DNA from: CAZNLH01 sp964573995
GTDB lineage: Bacteria; Gemmatimonadota; CAZMKB01; CAZNLH01
Direction: 5' to 3'
Assembly: GCA_964573995.1 (NCBI GenBank)
Contig: CAZNLH010000019.1
Location: 1 to 49,464, forward strand
Length of the DNA: 49,464 nucleotides
Part shown: in pieces, positions 40,338-49,464 of the stretch
How the letters are laid out: each line of letters begins with the position of its first letter
Position numbering within the stretch: position 1 is the first letter of the stretch
Program-made: the position numbers and the translations under genes
The notes under the pieces: generated by a model
What the model saw: the letters and a program-made list of their open reading frames with translations, nothing else
Database searches by the model: none
What the model was told of the DNA's origin: nothing

Positions 40338-42767
40338 ATGAAGAAACTCGAGATAGAAGAATTAAAAGTGGCGGATTTGAAACACTGTTGTGACCCCGCC
40401 GTCTTCCATTTCAAGACCACCGAAGAACTAAGTTCGACTGATGGTGTCATCAGCCAGGAGAGGGCCGTCCGATCGATTGAATTCGGCCTCGGGATAAGGA
40501 GCAAGGGATTCAATATATACGTAGCCGGCCTGACAGGGACCGGCAAGGCATCCATTATCAAGCACTTCGTTGAGAAGATATCCGAGTCCGGTGAGGTCCC
40601 CGATGACTGGCTCTACGTGAACAATTTCAAGGATCCGGACAACCCGCTTGCCATCAATCTCCCCCCTGGACAGGGGTGCAAGTTCAGGATGGACATGCTC
40701 GATCTCGTGGAAAACCTGAAGCGCGATCTCCCGCGCGCCTTCGAGAGCGAGGATTACCAGGAGCGAAACAGGGCGATCGTGGAGCGGTTTGCCGATAAGA
40801 AGAAGAGACTGATCACGAAGATCGAAAAGGAGGCCAGGAATAAGGAGTTCCAGATCAAGAGCACCCCTGCAGGGATCGTGACCATCCCGATAATCGACGG
40901 CGAGCCTGTTCAGGGCGAGGCCTTCCAGTCTCTGCGAGATGATATCAAGAAGGAGATCGAGGAGAAACAGAAGTCACTGGGTGCCCTGGTCATGGATACC
41001 CTGAGGGAGATCGGTAGAATCGATCGAAAGGCGAAGGAAGAGATCGAGAAATTGAACAAGGAGGTCGCCCTTTTCGCCGTCGGGCACTTTATAGATGAAC
41101 TAAAGGAGACCTACCGCGAGCACCCGAAGGTGATCGGTTACCTGGAAGATGTCCAGGAGGATATCCTGAGCAACCTGAAGGACTTTCTCAGCGATGAAGC
41201 CACCGTGCCCGCGCAGTTCGCCGGGCTCAAGGTGGAAGGTGCCGGGCCGTCACTGAGTCGTTACGATGTCAATGTACTTGTAGACAATCGTTACACGAAG
41301 GGGGCCCCGGTGATCTTCGAAACGAATCCGACCTATGTCAACCTTGTCGGGCAGATCGAGAGGAGGGCCCAGTTTGGCGCCTTTTACACCGATTTCACGA
41401 TGATAAAGGCGGGCTCCATACTCAGGGCCAACGGTGGCTATCTCATAGTAAACGCCGAGGATCTTCTGCGTAACCCCCTGAGTTACAACGCGGTCAAGCG
41501 GGTCCTCAAGAACGATGAAATCAAGATAGAGGAAGTGAGCGACCAGTTTCGCCTGATCAGTGCGGGGGGGCCCAAACCGGAGGCGATTCCCATCTCTTTC
41601 AAGGTGATCATGATCGGTAGTCCTTATATCTATCGGGTACTATTCGCCTATGACGATGAATTCAAGAAGATCTTCAAGGTCAGGGCCGACTTCGCCCAAT
41701 TAATGGACCGTTCGGACGAAAACGTCCAAAGTTACGCCTCGTTTATCGCAAGCCTCTGCCGCAATGAAGGTTTGAGACATTATGCGCCTGATGCGGTGGC
41801 CGCTGTGGTGGATTATGGATCGAGGCTGGTAGAGGACCAGGGGAAACTCTCCCTTCGGTTCGGCGACATTGCCGATATCATTCGCGAGGCGAGTTATTGG
41901 ACCGAAAAGAAGGGAAATGGCCTGGTGAAGGCATCCAACGTCCGCAAGACCATAGAGGAAAAGAAATACCGCTGTAACCTGATCGAAGAGCGGATAGGAG
42001 AACTCATCGATGAAGGGACTATAATGGTTGACGTCGAGGGGGAGGCCGTGGGCCAGGTCAATGGGCTCTCTGTTTATGACCTTGGCGATTTCTCCTTCGG
42101 AAAACCGAGCAGGATCACCGTGCAGACTTACATGGGGAAAGAGGGTGTCGTCAATATCGAAAGGAAGGTGGAACTCAGCGGTAAGACCCATGACAAGGGG
42201 ATCCTGATTCTCAGCGGTTACCTCGGTGGCAGGTACGCCGACAAGAAACCTCTGTCTCTCTCAGCAAGCGTATGTTTCGAGCAGAGTTATGACATGATCG
42301 ACGGAGACAGTGCCTCGTCAACCGAACTCTTCGCCATTCTCTCGACCATAGCCAATGTACCGATAAAACAGGGGGTCGCGGTTACCGGTTCCGTCAACCA
42401 GTGGGGTGAAATACAGCCTATCGGCGCCGTGAACCAGAAGATCGAGGGTTTTTTCGATGTATGCCGCGCCAAGGGCCTTACCGGAGAGCAGGGTGTCATC
42501 ATCCCGAGAAAGAACGTGAAGAATCTCATGTTGCGTGACGATGTAATCGAGGCCGTGAGGCAGGGAAGGTTTCACATTTATCCCATAGATCACGTGGACC
42601 AGGGTATTACCATACTGACGGGCATCGAAGCGGGCAAGGAAGACGGCAAGGGTCGTTTCCCCGACGCGAGCATCAACGCGCGGGTGATGGTGCGACTCGA
42701 TGAGATGGCCGATGAACTCAGGAATTACACCTCCTCTCAGGTGGAGGAAGAAGGGGAGGAGGAGTGA
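40338..42767 (+). CDS. Lon-type ATP-dependent protease (LonB/Lon-related AAA+ peptidase)
   Basis: 809 residues from ATG 40338; GTG 40326 or the longer frame to 40263 are possible, but the latter would cover an untranslated-looking G/C hairpin. Walker A GLTGTGK (64-70), a long charged coiled helical insert (about 120-300), AAA+ core with QFGAFYTDFTMIKAGSILRANGG, and the C-terminal S16 peptidase: catalytic Ser658 in DGDSASSTELFAIL and Lys701 in NQKIEGFFDVC. This Lon-related family (annotated ATP-binding S16 protease) degrades unfolded cytoplasmic proteins; it differs from LonA by lacking the LAN domain at the start. Efflux genes follow after 70 bases. Confidence 0.9.
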   Translation: MKKLEIEELKVADLKHCCDPAVFHFKTTEELSSTDGVISQERAVRSIEFGLGIRSKGFNIYVAGLTGTGKASIIKHFVEKISESGEVPDDWLYVNNFKDPDNPLAINLPPGQGCKFRMDMLDLVENLKRDLPRAFESEDYQERNRAIVERFADKKKRLITKIEKEARNKEFQIKSTPAGIVTIPIIDGEPVQGEAFQSLRDDIKKEIEEKQKSLGALVMDTLREIGRIDRKAKEEIEKLNKEVALFAVGHFIDELKETYREHPKVIGYLEDVQEDILSNLKDFLSDEATVPAQFAGLKVEGAGPSLSRYDVNVLVDNRYTKGAPVIFETNPTYVNLVGQIERRAQFGAFYTDFTMIKAGSILRANGGYLIVNAEDLLRNPLSYNAVKRVLKNDEIKIEEVSDQFRLISAGGPKPEAIPISFKVIMIGSPYIYRVLFAYDDEFKKIFKVRADFAQLMDRSDENVQSYASFIASLCRNEGLRHYAPDAVAAVVDYGSRLVEDQGKLSLRFGDIADIIREASYWTEKKGNGLVKASNVRKTIEEKKYRCNLIEERIGELIDEGTIMVDVEGEAVGQVNGLSVYDLGDFSFGKPSRITVQTYMGKEGVVNIERKVELSGKTHDKGILILSGYLGGRYADKKPLSLSASVCFEQSYDMIDGDSASSTELFAILSTIANVPIKQGVAVTGSVNQWGEIQPIGAVNQKIEGFFDVCRAKGLTGEQGVIIPRKNVKNLMLRDDVIEAVRQGRFHIYPIDHVDQGITILTGIEAGKEDGKGRFPDASINARVMVRLDEMADELRNYTSSQVEEEGEEE

Positions 42768-42837
42768 AAACCGCGGGTGGGGGCCACTCGTTTTCTCTCG
42801 AAGATTCGAGGCCCCGTTGGCCGGGAAAGGTGGTGGA

Positions 42838-44094
42838 GTGGATATCAGCAAAGATGCCGACCTTTCGAGACTCAAGATAGACAGGGAATTGACACCGGGA
42901 GGTCGTCGCCCCAAGGCCTCTCGAGCTCATTGGAAAGAGTTCGTTCTGTCTATCATCCTCCTCATCGTTATTGTTGTTCTATATCACCTTTTCTCTTCCC
43001 CTCCCAATGAACCCCTTGTAAGGACGATTGTCGTCTCCCAGGCCAGTGAGGGAAACGCTCGGGGTGCGCCGATCCTTACCGCTACGGGGTATGTCATCCC
43101 GAGACTCAAGGCGTCTGTGAGCCCTCGCGTGACAGGCCAGTTGGTCAAACTATATGTCGATGTAGGCAGCAAGGTCAAGGAGGGAGAAATACTCGGCACT
43201 TTGGCAAACGATGATCTCAAGGCGAAAGAGAGGCGGACAGAGGCGGAGGTGGAATCTCAAGAAGCCCTCCTCGAGGAGGCAGAGGCCAACAGGGAAAACC
43301 TATTGCTCGAATACAAGAGACAGGAGCATCTCCTGAAGGAGGGGGCGGTCTCCCAGTCGAGTTTCGATTCCGCCAGGACGTCGCTGAAGGCTGCGGAGGC
43401 GAGGGTCACCTCTGCGAGGGCCCGGCTAAGGGATGCGAAGGCAGGGCTGGAGGTCATACTTGCAGAGATTGAAAAGACTCGGATTCGCGCGCCTTTCGAC
43501 GGGACGATCTTGAGGAAGGAGGCGGAGGTGGGGGAGATCGTGGGCCCGGGCTATGGGGGCGAGAATGGTGGTGGGGCGTTTGCTGTAGTTACGATGTGCG
43601 ATATGGGATCGCTCGAGGTCGAAGTCGACGTTAATGAGACGTACATATCGCGACTGCGGGAGGGGATGAATGCGGAGATCATGCTGGACGCCTTCCCCGA
43701 CAGGCCGTATGATGGGGTTGTTCGCAAGATCGTTCCCACGGCCAACAGGCAGAAGGCGACCGTTCAGGTGAAGGTGGCGTTCAAGGATGTCGATGACAGG
43801 GTCCTGCCCGAAATGGGGGCTAAGGTCTCTTTTTACGAGGAAGGAGCGAAAGTTGGGGATAATCTCGAGGGGATGATGGTCCCCGCGTCGGCAATTCACG
43901 AATTGGATGGAAGACAGGTCCTGTTTGCCGTTCAGGGTGGTGAGGTCAGGGCGGTCCGGGTTGAGGTCGGACCTGTAAGCGGCGGGCAAGTGTTCGTGAA
44001 ATCGGGGCTGAAACCTGGTGAGAGGGTGATCGTGGGAGGTCCTGAAGGCATCAAGCCGGGCCAGAGGGTGCGATTGGTTGGGGATGTAAAGTGA
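42838..44094 (+). CDS. Periplasmic adaptor (MacA/HlyD family) of an ABC efflux system
   Basis: 418 residues from GTG 42838 (GAAAGG seven bases upstream); the longer ATG frame lies inside the Lon gene. A cytoplasmic tail, one membrane helix (about 38-57), then barrel-lipoyl halves VSPRVTGQLVKLYVDVGSKV and RIRAPFDGTILRKEAEVGEI around an alpha-hairpin of heptads (about 130-215), beta-barrel and membrane-proximal domains to the end. It bridges inner and outer membrane for the ATPase and permeases that follow at short spacing. An outer-membrane TolC partner is not encoded here. Confidence 0.9.
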   Translation: MDISKDADLSRLKIDRELTPGGRRPKASRAHWKEFVLSIILLIVIVVLYHLFSSPPNEPLVRTIVVSQASEGNARGAPILTATGYVIPRLKASVSPRVTGQLVKLYVDVGSKVKEGEILGTLANDDLKAKERRTEAEVESQEALLEEAEANRENLLLEYKRQEHLLKEGAVSQSSFDSARTSLKAAEARVTSARARLRDAKAGLEVILAEIEKTRIRAPFDGTILRKEAEVGEIVGPGYGGENGGGAFAVVTMCDMGSLEVEVDVNETYISRLREGMNAEIMLDAFPDRPYDGVVRKIVPTANRQKATVQVKVAFKDVDDRVLPEMGAKVSFYEEGAKVGDNLEGMMVPASAIHELDGRQVLFAVQGGEVRAVRVEVGPVSGGQVFVKSGLKPGERVIVGGPEGIKPGQRVRLVGDVK

Positions 44095-44118
44095 AGGATT
44101 CAAAACGGCGGGCGCTTG

Positions 44119-44838
44119 ATGGAGGATGGTGCATTGTCGGATAGGGTGGCGGTAAGGCTGAGGAATATAAAGAAAGTCTACCATAGAGACAGCCTGGAAG
44201 TCCCGGTCCTTGAAGGGATAAGCCTGACCGTCGAAGAAGGTGAGTACCTTGCAATGATGGGGCCCTCGGGATCTGGAAAGACGACTCTGCTCAACCTTAT
44301 CGGTGGAATCGACATCCCGACCGAGGGGGAAATAGTGGTGGCGGGGGATGAGATTTCGCGGTTGTCGCAGAAGGAACTCGCTCAATGGCGGTCGCGGCAT
44401 ATCGGGTTCATCTTCCAACTCTATAACCTGATCCCGGTCTTGACCGCTTATCAGAACGTTGAACTTCCGCTCCTCCTGACCGGCCTCAACAGGGCTGAGA
44501 GGAGAGAGCACACGATGACTGCACTCGAAGTCGTGGGCCTTGTGGATCGAGCCGGTCACTATCCAAGGGAGTTATCTGGGGGGCAGGAACAGAGGGTGGC
44601 GATCGCCAGGGCGATCGTTTCCGATCCGACGCTGTTGCTGGCCGATGAACCCACCGGTGACTTGGATGCAAGGTCCGCGGACGATATACTCGATCTGCTC
44701 GATCGTCTTAACCGTGAATTCAAGAAGACAATCATACTCGTGACTCATGATTACCGTGCGGCATCGCACGCTCACCGGATGATGCATCTCGACAAGGGGG
44801 TGCTTTCGGCGAATAGCGGTCCGGGGGACAGCGATTGA
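44119..44838 (+). CDS. ABC transporter ATP-binding protein (MacB/LolD type)
   Basis: 239 residues from ATG 44119; TTG 44137, eight bases after GGAGG, is a plausible alternative start. Walker A GPSGSGKT (48-55), Q-loop IFQLYNLIPVLTAYQNVELP, signature LSGGQEQRVAIARA, Walker B LLLADEPTGDLD, and H-loop VTHD. The ELPLLLTGL stretch after the Q-loop is typical of the MacB/LolD/FtsE branch, which drives extrusion or lipoprotein release by mechanotransmission and not by a channel. Its stop overlaps the next start. Confidence 0.95.
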   Translation: MEDGALSDRVAVRLRNIKKVYHRDSLEVPVLEGISLTVEEGEYLAMMGPSGSGKTTLLNLIGGIDIPTEGEIVVAGDEISRLSQKELAQWRSRHIGFIFQLYNLIPVLTAYQNVELPLLLTGLNRAERREHTMTALEVVGLVDRAGHYPRELSGGQEQRVAIARAIVSDPTLLLADEPTGDLDARSADDILDLLDRLNREFKKTIILVTHDYRAASHAHRMMHLDKGVLSANSGPGDSD

Positions 44839-45977
44839 AGTTCTTGAGATTGATCCTGATAAATGCCATGCGCAGCAGGCGACGCACCCTCTTGACCGTT
44901 CTCGGCGTGGCGGTGGCCCTGTTTCTCTTCTCCACGTTGAGAACGGTGATGACCTCCTTCCAGGGCACACTCGATGTAACGGACGCGACGAGGCTGGTCG
45001 TGAGAAATGCTACCTCCATCATCTTTCCGCTGCCTTTTGCATACGGGGATAAGATCGCCAAGGTGCCGGGAGTCGTCGACGTAACATGGGGGACCTGGTT
45101 CGGCGGGATATACATAGATGAAAGGCACTTCTTCGCGCAGTTCGCCGTGGACCCGGAGAGTTATTTCAGGATCTATCCCGAACTTCTGATCGGTCCTGAA
45201 TCGCTGGGGAGATTTATGAAGGAGAGGAACGCGTGCGTGGTCGGAGAAGGGCTTGCAAGGCGGTTTGGCTGGAAGGAGGGGGACCAGGTGGCCCTTAAGG
45301 GTACTATTTACCCCGGAGAATGGGATTTCGTGATCCGCGGGGTTTATTCTGGGAAGACCAGGGACGTCAATGAGAACATCTTCTTCTTGCATTACAAGTA
45401 CCTGGAGGAGAACAGTTGGATTCGGGGACAGGTGGGTTATTACGTGGTAAAGATAGATGATCCTGCGCGGGCGGCCTCGATAAGCGATGAGATTGATCAG
45501 CGTTTCGCCAACAGCGCGGCCGAGACCCTGACGGAGACTGAACAGGCCTTTCAACTCGGGTTCATCTCTGTCCTCGGTAACATCAAACTATTGGTGAACA
45601 GCATAGGCGGGGCGGTAATTTTTACTATCCTACTCGTAACCATGAACACCATGATGATGGCGGGAAGAGAGAGGGTCAGAGAAATAGCCGTAATGAAGAC
45701 CCTCGGGTTCTCCAACCATCTTGTATCGGCCATCATACTTGGAGAAGCGGTCTTGATCGCCGTGGCCGGGGGGATCATCGGGTGCGGGTTGGCGAGGATA
45801 ATCTATGAAGCGAGTCATTTCACCATGGCCGGGTTTGTGTCGTCGTTTATCGTCAGATGGTCGACCATGGCGATGGGACTGGGCATCTCCATCTTCCTCG
45901 GCCTTGCCGGTGGCATAATCCCGGCGGTGACGGCTACGCGGCTGAAGATTACAGATGCCCTGCGGTACGTGGGGTGA
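44835..45977 (+). CDS. ABC transporter permease, FtsX/MacB type (first of two)
   Basis: 380 residues from TTG 44835, overlapping the ATPase stop as TTGA. One N-terminal helix (MRSRRRTLLTVLGVAVALFLFS), a periplasmic domain of about 210 residues with FGGIYIDERHFFAQFAV, then three helices of the FtsX domain (AVIFTILLVTMNTMMMAGRERVREIAVMKTLGFSN and the two that follow). The order is that of MacB without its ATPase half. It probably pairs with the second permease as a heterodimer. Confidence 0.92.
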   Translation: MKFLRLILINAMRSRRRTLLTVLGVAVALFLFSTLRTVMTSFQGTLDVTDATRLVVRNATSIIFPLPFAYGDKIAKVPGVVDVTWGTWFGGIYIDERHFFAQFAVDPESYFRIYPELLIGPESLGRFMKERNACVVGEGLARRFGWKEGDQVALKGTIYPGEWDFVIRGVYSGKTRDVNENIFFLHYKYLEENSWIRGQVGYYVVKIDDPARAASISDEIDQRFANSAAETLTETEQAFQLGFISVLGNIKLLVNSIGGAVIFTILLVTMNTMMMAGRERVREIAVMKTLGFSNHLVSAIILGEAVLIAVAGGIIGCGLARIIYEASHFTMAGFVSSFIVRWSTMAMGLGISIFLGLAGGIIPAVTATRLKITDALRYVG

Positions 45978-46022
45978 AGGGTGGGCCTTGTCCGTCAAGT
46001 AACTTGAGGGGGAAAGGGATCG

Positions 46023-47192
46023 ATGAGAATCCCAGTAGTCTATAACCTGCGGAACCTGAGGGTTCGATGGGTCAGCGCCCTGATGACCGCCTTCGGAATA
46101 GGATTGGTGGTATCTGTCTTTATCGCTGTCCTGGCCCTTGCCAGGGGGTTTCAGCACGCACTGGCCAAGACCGGTTCACCCTCCAACGCCATTGTGCTGC
46201 GAAAGGGCTCTGTGTCGGAGATTACCAGTTACATATCCAGGGAACAGGAGGCAATTATCCGTTCTACGCCAGGAATCGCAGTCGGAACGGATGGTCGGCC
46301 GATCACGACCTCCGACCTCCTGGTGGTGATCAATTACCCGGAAGGAAGGCATGGAGGCTCCCACCACAACATCAGTGTAAGGGGCGTATCGACCAAGGCG
46401 TTCGAGGTTCACAAGAACGTACGCATCATCGAGGGGAGGAACTTTGTCCCCGGCCTGAGCGAGATCATCGTGGGGAACTCGATTTCACGCAGGAAATCCG
46501 GCCTGGGCCTTGGAGATACCATCACGTTCGCAAAGAGGCGGTGGAAGGTGGTAGGGCTCTTCGATGCCGGGCACAGCGCCTTCGAATCGGAGATATGGGG
46601 AGACGTCAACCAGTTCATGCCGTTGTTCAGGCGGGAAGGATTTCAATCGGTCACCCTCAGCCTGGGTGGCAACTCCTCGTTTGAAGTTGTGAAGGGGGCG
46701 TTGGAATCGGATCCCCGGCTTACAGTCGATGTTGAACGCGAGTCGGATTTTTACGCCAGACAGTCCGGGGGCCTGATCACCATCATCCGCACCCTCGGCC
46801 TCTTCCTGACCGGCATCATGTCCCTCGGCGCCATTTCCGGCGCATTGAATACCATGTACACGGCGGTGGGCGCCAGAACGAGGGAAATAGGAATGCTCCT
46901 TGCGCTTGGTTTCAGGCCCAGAAACATTATGGCTTCTTTCGTCTTCGAGTCAGTGATCCTGTCCATGGCCGGCGGCGTCCTGGGATGCCTGTTGACGCTC
47001 CCACTGAACGGGAGGTCGACCGGCACTATGAACTGGAGCAGTTTCAGCGAGATGGCCTTTGATTTCCATATCACCCCGCTTATACTCCTCTATGGCCTCC
47101 TGTTTTCCGTGATAATGGGGGCAATAGGCGGCTTCTGGCCCGCCAGGCAGGCGGCGAAGAGGGGGATTATCACCTCGATCCGCGCCATTTAA
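46023..47192 (+). CDS. ABC transporter permease, FtsX/MacB type (second of two)
   Basis: 389 residues from ATG 46023, with GGGAAAGGGATCG upstream. Same plan as the previous gene: N-terminal helix (LMTAFGIGLVVSVFIAVLAL), periplasmic domain containing VSTKAFEVHKNVRIIEGRNF, three C-terminal helices with YTAVGARTREIGMLLALGFR. The two permeases differ in the outer domain, so an asymmetric pair is likely. Last gene of the four-gene efflux operon. Substrate is unknown; antibiotics, lipids, siderophores or peptides are family possibilities. Confidence 0.92.
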   Translation: MRIPVVYNLRNLRVRWVSALMTAFGIGLVVSVFIAVLALARGFQHALAKTGSPSNAIVLRKGSVSEITSYISREQEAIIRSTPGIAVGTDGRPITTSDLLVVINYPEGRHGGSHHNISVRGVSTKAFEVHKNVRIIEGRNFVPGLSEIIVGNSISRRKSGLGLGDTITFAKRRWKVVGLFDAGHSAFESEIWGDVNQFMPLFRREGFQSVTLSLGGNSSFEVVKGALESDPRLTVDVERESDFYARQSGGLITIIRTLGLFLTGIMSLGAISGALNTMYTAVGARTREIGMLLALGFRPRNIMASFVFESVILSMAGGVLGCLLTLPLNGRSTGTMNWSSFSEMAFDFHITPLILLYGLLFSVIMGAIGGFWPARQAAKRGIITSIRAI

Positions 47193-47435
47193 CGTTTCTA
47201 ATCTTACCCTTGTCAAATCAATTGAAGAGCGGAGGTCACGGGATAAAGGGCACGGCTGCCGCCATCCATGCCGGGAAGGAGGTGATGCCCGATTGAGCGG
47301 ATGGATGGGACTGGATGCATGCCGGCCGACTCGGACCTGATATCTGCCACGTGCGCCTCGCTGGCGGTTCATCGCTTTTCTTTTATCGTGAATGATATCC
47401 GTGACACTTTGATTATTTATGGAAGGAGTCTTTTA
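47193..47435. other. Intergenic region before the CARDB protein
   Basis: 243 bases with no supported gene and no clear promoter. A frame from 47301 is continuous with the CARDB protein but lacks a ribosome binding site. Confidence 0.4.
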
Positions 47436-48596
47436 ATGAAGAGGAAAACAACGCGGGCAGAGGCCGGTTTCAGGCCCGTAAAGTACGCTTTCTCAAGGAG
47501 CCTTATCGCCTTTTTCATGTTGTTGCTGCTATCCGGCATTGGAGTCGTCTACGCATCGGTTGAAGGGGACACCGGGGCTGATCATCTACCGGATCTCGAA
47601 GCGGTCAATATCTGGGTCTTTCCTCCCAATCCCACCTTCGAATCCGAGATCTCCCTCCATGGTTTTATCTGGAACAACTCCGATGTCATGGTCTATGGGC
47701 CCATCGTTGTCCGTATTGGGATAGAGGGGATGGAACCCGTGGAACGAGTGATCCCAGTGCTTCATCCGTGGGAGGCCGTCCCTGTCGAAGCAGTCTTTCA
47801 GCCGCTGGAAATCGGGGAGTATACGGCCTTTATCGTTGTCGACCCTGACGGGGAGATTCCGGAGTGGGACGAGGGGAACAACCACATGGATACACGGTTC
47901 CGTGTGGGGCCTCCGCTGCTCCTTCCGGACCTGAGCGTTATAGAACTGAGGGTCCATCCGCGGGAGCCCACTTCGGATGATGAGGTTACCTTGGAGGGGA
48001 TGATATGGAACGACTCTGAGGTCGCAGTGGATGGACCAATCGTGGTCCACATGGGTATTGACGGAGACGTGATCGGCGAGCCGCTGATCATCAACGGCTT
48101 GTATCCTCGGGAGGCGCACCAGGTCTCGGTAGTATCTCCGCCCCTTGATGAAGGCGAGCATATCGCGTTCGTGCGTGTCGATCCTGACGATCAGATAAGA
48201 GAGAGCCGTGAAGGTAACAATCACCGGCTGGCAGCCTTCGATGTCGTTCCGCCCCCGCCGGCGTCGGTTGACCTGACCCCCACGGGGGGCACCGTGCTGC
48301 CGCCGGATGGTGTACTGTCGTTCGAGGCGCTGTTACGAAATCACACGGACGAGACCCTCTCCTTTCCTTTCAGGATCAGTATAACACAACCCGGTGACGG
48401 TCAGCCGTGGATCCCGATGGCGGAGTATGACATAGAATTAGGGCCTGCAGAGGAGTGGCGGGAGGATATTCAACTTGCCCTCCCGCAGGACCCCCCGTTG
48501 TTGCCCGGGCCTTACCTGCTGGTCGGTGAAGCGGATGACTTTGACCGCGATGCCTTCGACTTTGTCGTGAGGACCGGGGGCTTGAAAGCGCAATAG
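47436..48596 (+). CDS. Exported protein with two CARDB domains
   Basis: 386 residues from ATG 47436, chosen for GGAAGGAG seven bases upstream and the signal peptide that follows (about 20-43, ending VYASVEG). Two CARDB (cell-adhesion-related bacterial Ig-like) repeats: LPDLEAVNIWVFPPNPTFES to WDEGNNHMDTRF and LPDLSVIELRVHPREPTSDD to SREGNNHRLAAF, each closing with the EGNNH-type edge. A third, more distant beta domain follows (about 280-386). No catalytic motif and no sorting domain, so a periplasmic or surface structural or binding role is inferred. A strong terminator follows 18 bases after the stop. Confidence 0.85.
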   Translation: MKRKTTRAEAGFRPVKYAFSRSLIAFFMLLLLSGIGVVYASVEGDTGADHLPDLEAVNIWVFPPNPTFESEISLHGFIWNNSDVMVYGPIVVRIGIEGMEPVERVIPVLHPWEAVPVEAVFQPLEIGEYTAFIVVDPDGEIPEWDEGNNHMDTRFRVGPPLLLPDLSVIELRVHPREPTSDDEVTLEGMIWNDSEVAVDGPIVVHMGIDGDVIGEPLIINGLYPREAHQVSVVSPPLDEGEHIAFVRVDPDDQIRESREGNNHRLAAFDVVPPPPASVDLTPTGGTVLPPDGVLSFEALLRNHTDETLSFPFRISITQPGDGQPWIPMAEYDIELGPAEEWREDIQLALPQDPPLLPGPYLLVGEADDFDRDAFDFVVRTGGLKAQ

Positions 48597-48614
48597 GTCT
48601 TCCTCCGGGGTATG

Positions 48615-48656
48615 GGAGGGCTCGCCCACGTGAGGACCGGGCGGGCCCTCCTTTTT
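48615..48656 (+). terminator. Intrinsic terminator of the CARDB gene
   Basis: GGAGGGC (48615-48621) and GCCCTCC (48645-48651) with further CGCCC/GGGCG pairing inside, directly followed by TTTTT. Confidence 0.88.
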
Positions 48657-48730
48657 ATTGGCAAATGTCCACTGATGCAATCGCGAGGCCCTGCAGGAGC
48701 AGGAGGAAGTAAATGGACGGTAAGACGGGA

Positions 48731-49111
48731 TCAATTGACCGATTTATCGAGTATCCTGGTGACCTTTTCCAGGAGTTCCTTCCCGTCAAACGGCTTGACT
48801 ATATACTCCTGCACGCCGAGGTCGTCACCCATCTGCCTGTCCGTTTGGTTCGCCCTGGCGGTCAGCATTATGATCGGGATCCGGGCATGTTGAATATCGT
48901 GCTTCAGCATCGCGCAGACCTTGTGGCCATCCATTTCTGGGAGCATGATGTCGAGAATGATGAGATCGGGGCACTCTGCCCTCGCCTTGTTCAGCCCTTC
49001 CAGCCCGTCCATTGCCGTTATTACGTCGTAGCCGCCGGCCGTCAATCTCGAGGACAGCATTTGAACTATGTTGGGCTCATCATCGACGACCAGGATCTTC
49101 TTTTTATCCAT
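48731..49111 (-). CDS. Single-domain response regulator (CheY-like receiver)
   Basis: 126 residues from ATG 49111 with GGGAGGAGC three bases upstream; the longer frame to 49144 has no such site. ILVVDDEPNIVQML with the acidic pair, LIILDIMLPEMDGHKV with the phospho-acceptor Asp, MLTARAN with the switch Thr, and EYIVKPFDGKELL with Lys. No output domain, so it acts by protein contact or in a phosphorelay. The kinase just upstream on the same strand (stop 49160, 48 bases away) is the likely partner. Confidence 0.92.
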   Translation of the reverse strand: MDKKKILVVDDEPNIVQMLSSRLTAGGYDVITAMDGLEGLNKARAECPDLIILDIMLPEMDGHKVCAMLKHDIQHARIPIIMLTARANQTDRQMGDDLGVQEYIVKPFDGKELLEKVTRILDKSVN

Positions 49112-49159
49112 TATGCTCCTCCCGTGCGGGATGAAGGACTTCAAACGATATGGCCGTTC

Positions 49160-49464
49160 TCAACCACTTACCGGGGCTGTTTCCGATGCTCTTGTCCTGG
49201 GAAGTGTGAAATGAAACCTTGACCCACGGTTGACTTCGCTCTCCGCCCATATCTCTCCATCATGAAGCTGCACGATAGACCTGGCGATATAGAGCCCCAG
49301 GCCCGTCCCCTTTTCTCCCGATCTGCGAGTCTTCCCGAATTGGCGGAACTTATCGAATATCATTGGAAGATCCTCCTCGGGGATACCGCCCCCCGTGTCG
49401 GATACACAGCATTCCACTCCATCGGGCCGTTCCATGAGGACGATGCGGATCTCACCTTTCTTAG
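49160..49464 (-). CDS. Histidine kinase, C-terminal ATPase part (5' end outside window)
   Basis: The open frame continues past the right edge (KKGEIRIVL precedes the first internal Met at 49435). Visible are the G1 box CVSDTGGGIPEEDL, F box IFDKFRQF and G2 box GEKGTGLGLYIARSIV, then GEIWAESEVNRGSRFHFTLP, the end of the HATPase_c domain of orthodox kinases. Sensor and His domains are not in the window. Same strand as the receiver protein, so it is the probable phospho-donor. Confidence 0.93.
   Translation of the reverse strand, partial: KKGEIRIVLMERPDGVECCVSDTGGGIPEEDLPMIFDKFRQFGKTRRSGEKGTGLGLYIARSIVQLHDGEIWAESEVNRGSRFHFTLPRTRASETAPVSG

Noticed and set aside
42780..42815. GGGGC-bulge-CTCG / CGAGGCCCC hairpin between the Lon gene and the efflux operon
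   Set aside because: Imperfect, no T-run and partly next to the adaptor's ribosome binding site; could be chance.
1..49464. CRISPR arrays, tRNA or rRNA genes, insertion sequences
   Set aside because: I looked for regular repeats, cloverleaf-like segments, rRNA landmarks and transposase motifs and recognised none.

Overview
The window looks like one scaffold of a metagenome-assembled, Gram-negative bacterium, probably from the FCB-like candidate phyla. Evidence for this: a PorV/PorQ-type outer-membrane protein, two secreted proteins with Por/type IX-like C-terminal sorting domains, a TonB-dependent receptor with a carboxypeptidase-regulatory N-terminal domain, a Wza-like export protein, a sigma-54 regulator and a mitochondrial-type citrate synthase. 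Three runs of exactly 100 N mark scaffold joins. The rank and name of the organism cannot be fixed from sequence reading alone.

Layout. 1-6.6 kb is a leftward surface operon (TonB receptor, large exported FN3 protein with a CxxCH motif, PorV-like protein, start of a further gene) with a consensus promoter. 6.8-13.3 kb carries citrate synthase, a GH57 glucanotransferase/amylase and an STT3-like membrane protein with TPRs. 13.3-14.5 kb holds two divergent selenoprotein genes: a peroxiredoxin with UGA at the peroxidatic cysteine, and a 75-residue glutaredoxin-like protein with two in-frame UGA codons. 14.6-18.8 kb has a [2Fe-2S] protein, an AGCS symporter with an extra domain and a second sorting-domain protein. 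19.3-22.9 kb is a 1203-residue sensor kinase with a periplasmic CxxCH. 23-26.5 kb is trxB, an ETF-quinone oxidoreductase and a tandem DsrE-like protein. 26.6-32.7 kb has aspartase, a PAS kinase/sigma-54 regulator pair and a split transketolase. 33-38 kb has an RpoD-family sigma factor, a GT-C membrane protein, a divergent ClpX-like ATPase and endonuclease III. 38-42.8 kb has a polysaccharide export protein, a DedA protein and a Lon-type protease. 42.8-47.2 kb is a four-gene MacAB-like efflux operon. 47.4-49.5 kb has a CARDB-domain exported protein, a response regulator and the end of a histidine kinase.

The main discovery is the selenoprotein pair at 13.3-14.5 kb. Standard gene calling truncates the first gene and misses the second. 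All three UGA codons lie next to residues expected to be Cys/Sec in their families, and each is followed by a hairpin of bacterial SECIS type. The last hairpin lies beyond the stop codon and can also act as a terminator. The N gap between the genes is an artefact, because the same 55 bases flank it on both sides. A secondary theme is redox and heme at the cell surface: CxxCH motifs in an exported sorting-domain protein and in a sensor kinase, and a Cys/His cluster in a PAS domain.
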